NCBI GenBank assembly: GCA_963770635.1 | Contig: CAVYQI010000004.1 | Coordinates: 1-64,000, forward strand | Length of the DNA: 64,000 bases | Source: DASZIT01 sp963770635 | Lineage (GTDB): Bacteria > Actinomycetota > Acidimicrobiia > Acidimicrobiales > RAAP-2 | Direction of reading: 5' to 3' | In this document: one piece after another, positions 63,525 through 64,000 of the stretch | Layout: the number at the start of each line of letters is the position of its first letter | How positions within the stretch are numbered: the first letter of the stretch is position 1 | Made by a program: the position numbers and the translations under genes | Notes under the pieces: generated by a model | Told to the model about the DNA's origin: nothing | Database searches by the model: none | What the model saw: the letters and a program-made list of their open reading frames with translations, nothing else

Positions 63525-64000
63525 TCAATCCGGCGTTGGCACCCCGGTCGCCTCAGGGGCCGGAACCGCACCGTTCGACTGCGGGGGAGGGGCGGCGGCC
63601 GGAAGCCTCACCTCGAAGGTAGCGCCGGTGGTGCCTTCGAGTAGCTTCACCCGGCCCCCGTGGGCCTCGACGATGGCGGCGACTATGGCCAGACCCAATC
63701 CGGCACCTCCGGTCGAGCGGGCCCGCGACGGGTCTGACCGGTAAAAGGGCTCGAAGATCCGGGGGGCGACCTCCGGGTCGATCCCCGGGCCGTCGTCACT
63801 CACCGAGACGACCGCGTCGGCACCGTCGAGACGAACCCCGACCGCAACCGACGCCGTCTCCGGAGTGTGGTTGATGGCGTTGACCAAGAGGTTGTCGACC
63901 ACCTGGCGCATCCGGCGGACATCGCCGACGACGGTCACCGGACCCCCGACGTTCAGGTCGACGGTCCGGCCGGGAGCGGACACCCGGATGCTCGCCACCG
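63525..64000 (-). CDS. Sensor histidine kinase, C-terminal part (cut by window edge)
   Basis: The last 158 or so residues of a histidine kinase. The HATPase domain is complete: N box DNLLVNAINHTPETA, G1 DDGPGIDPEVAPRIF, F box EPFYRSDPSRARSTGG and G2 GGAGLGLAIVAAIVEAHGG. The His-containing dimerisation domain and sensor lie beyond 64000. The gene is convergent with the export operon and may control it; no response regulator is visible inside the window. Confidence 0.88.
   Translation of the reverse strand, partial: VASIRVSAPGRTVDLNVGGPVTVVGDVRRMRQVVDNLLVNAINHTPETASVAVGVRLDGADAVVSVSDDGPGIDPEVAPRIFEPFYRSDPSRARSTGGAGLGLAIVAAIVEAHGGRVKLLEGTTGATFEVRLPAAAPPPQSNGAVPAPEATGVPTPD

Overview
The window is high-GC DNA (mostly about 65-72% by eye) that reads as the chromosome of an actinobacterium, most plausibly of the class Acidimicrobiia. 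The evidence is the mycothiol-type PIG-L hydrolases, four F420-type luciferase-like oxidoreductases, a pspA-pspAA-htpX-pspAB stress operon, a SepIVA-like coiled-coil gene beside a DUF177 gene, a DUF2469 gene, leaderless or GTG starts, and secreted proteins carrying the 'SDGGxFxFGDAxFxGS' repeat that I associate with Acidimicrobiia. The lineage is inference; no rRNA gene is present. One tRNA gene, tRNA-Gly(TCC), is visible. I saw no IS element, prophage or CRISPR array.

Layout. 0.1-14.5 kb holds an RNA methyltransferase, nitroreductase, tRNA-Gly, F420-type oxidoreductases, two PIG-L deacetylases (one clearly Mca-like), a DedA protein, hydrolases, purE and small hypotheticals. 14.6-17.2 kb is the pspA operon. 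17.3-23.8 kb carries pterin dehydratase, two cytochromes P450, class II fumarase, an acetyltransferase, another F420-type oxidoreductase and a prepilin-like protein. 23.8-55 kb is the conserved actinobacterial housekeeping block, almost all on the minus strand: dprA, comM, yraN, DUF2469, rplS, trmD, rimM, khpA, rpsP, ffh, ftsY, smc, mutM, rnc, acpP, plsX, rpmF, DUF177, sepIVA-like, coaD, rsmD, recG and a DAK2/FakA-like gene, with rpmB divergent on the plus strand. It is interrupted in three places: a CoA-metabolism pair at 26.7-28.6 kb; a secreted TIG-domain gene with a lower-GC stretch between ffh and ftsY (33.6-35.2 kb); and an accessory block between acpP and plsX (42.1-47.2 kb) with two SDRs, a PIN toxin-antitoxin pair, a truncated globin, an acyl-CoA dehydrogenase and a membrane protein. 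55.1-64 kb is an envelope region: a secreted six-repeat protein, then an apparent operon of MacA-like adaptor, MacB-like ATPase and permease, a Gly-rich lipoprotein and a second adaptor, followed by the end of a convergent sensor histidine kinase cut by the window edge.

The genes work as modules: protein targeting and translation (ffh, ftsY, ribosomal proteins, RNA modification), genome maintenance (smc, recG, mutM, dprA, comM), lipid and CoA synthesis (acpP, plsX, coaD, FakA-like), membrane stress (psp operon), thiol and F420 redox chemistry, and a probable two-adaptor export system. The export cluster is my best candidate for something under-described.

Caution on sequence quality: thirteen genes, including purE, fumC, smc, rsmD and htpX, can be read in full only by changing frame, often at G/C runs. 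Breaks are dense at 7.85-11.4 kb and 18.8-21.6 kb. Simultaneous loss of so many housekeeping genes is implausible, so I treat these as single-base sequence errors and annotate the full span of each gene.
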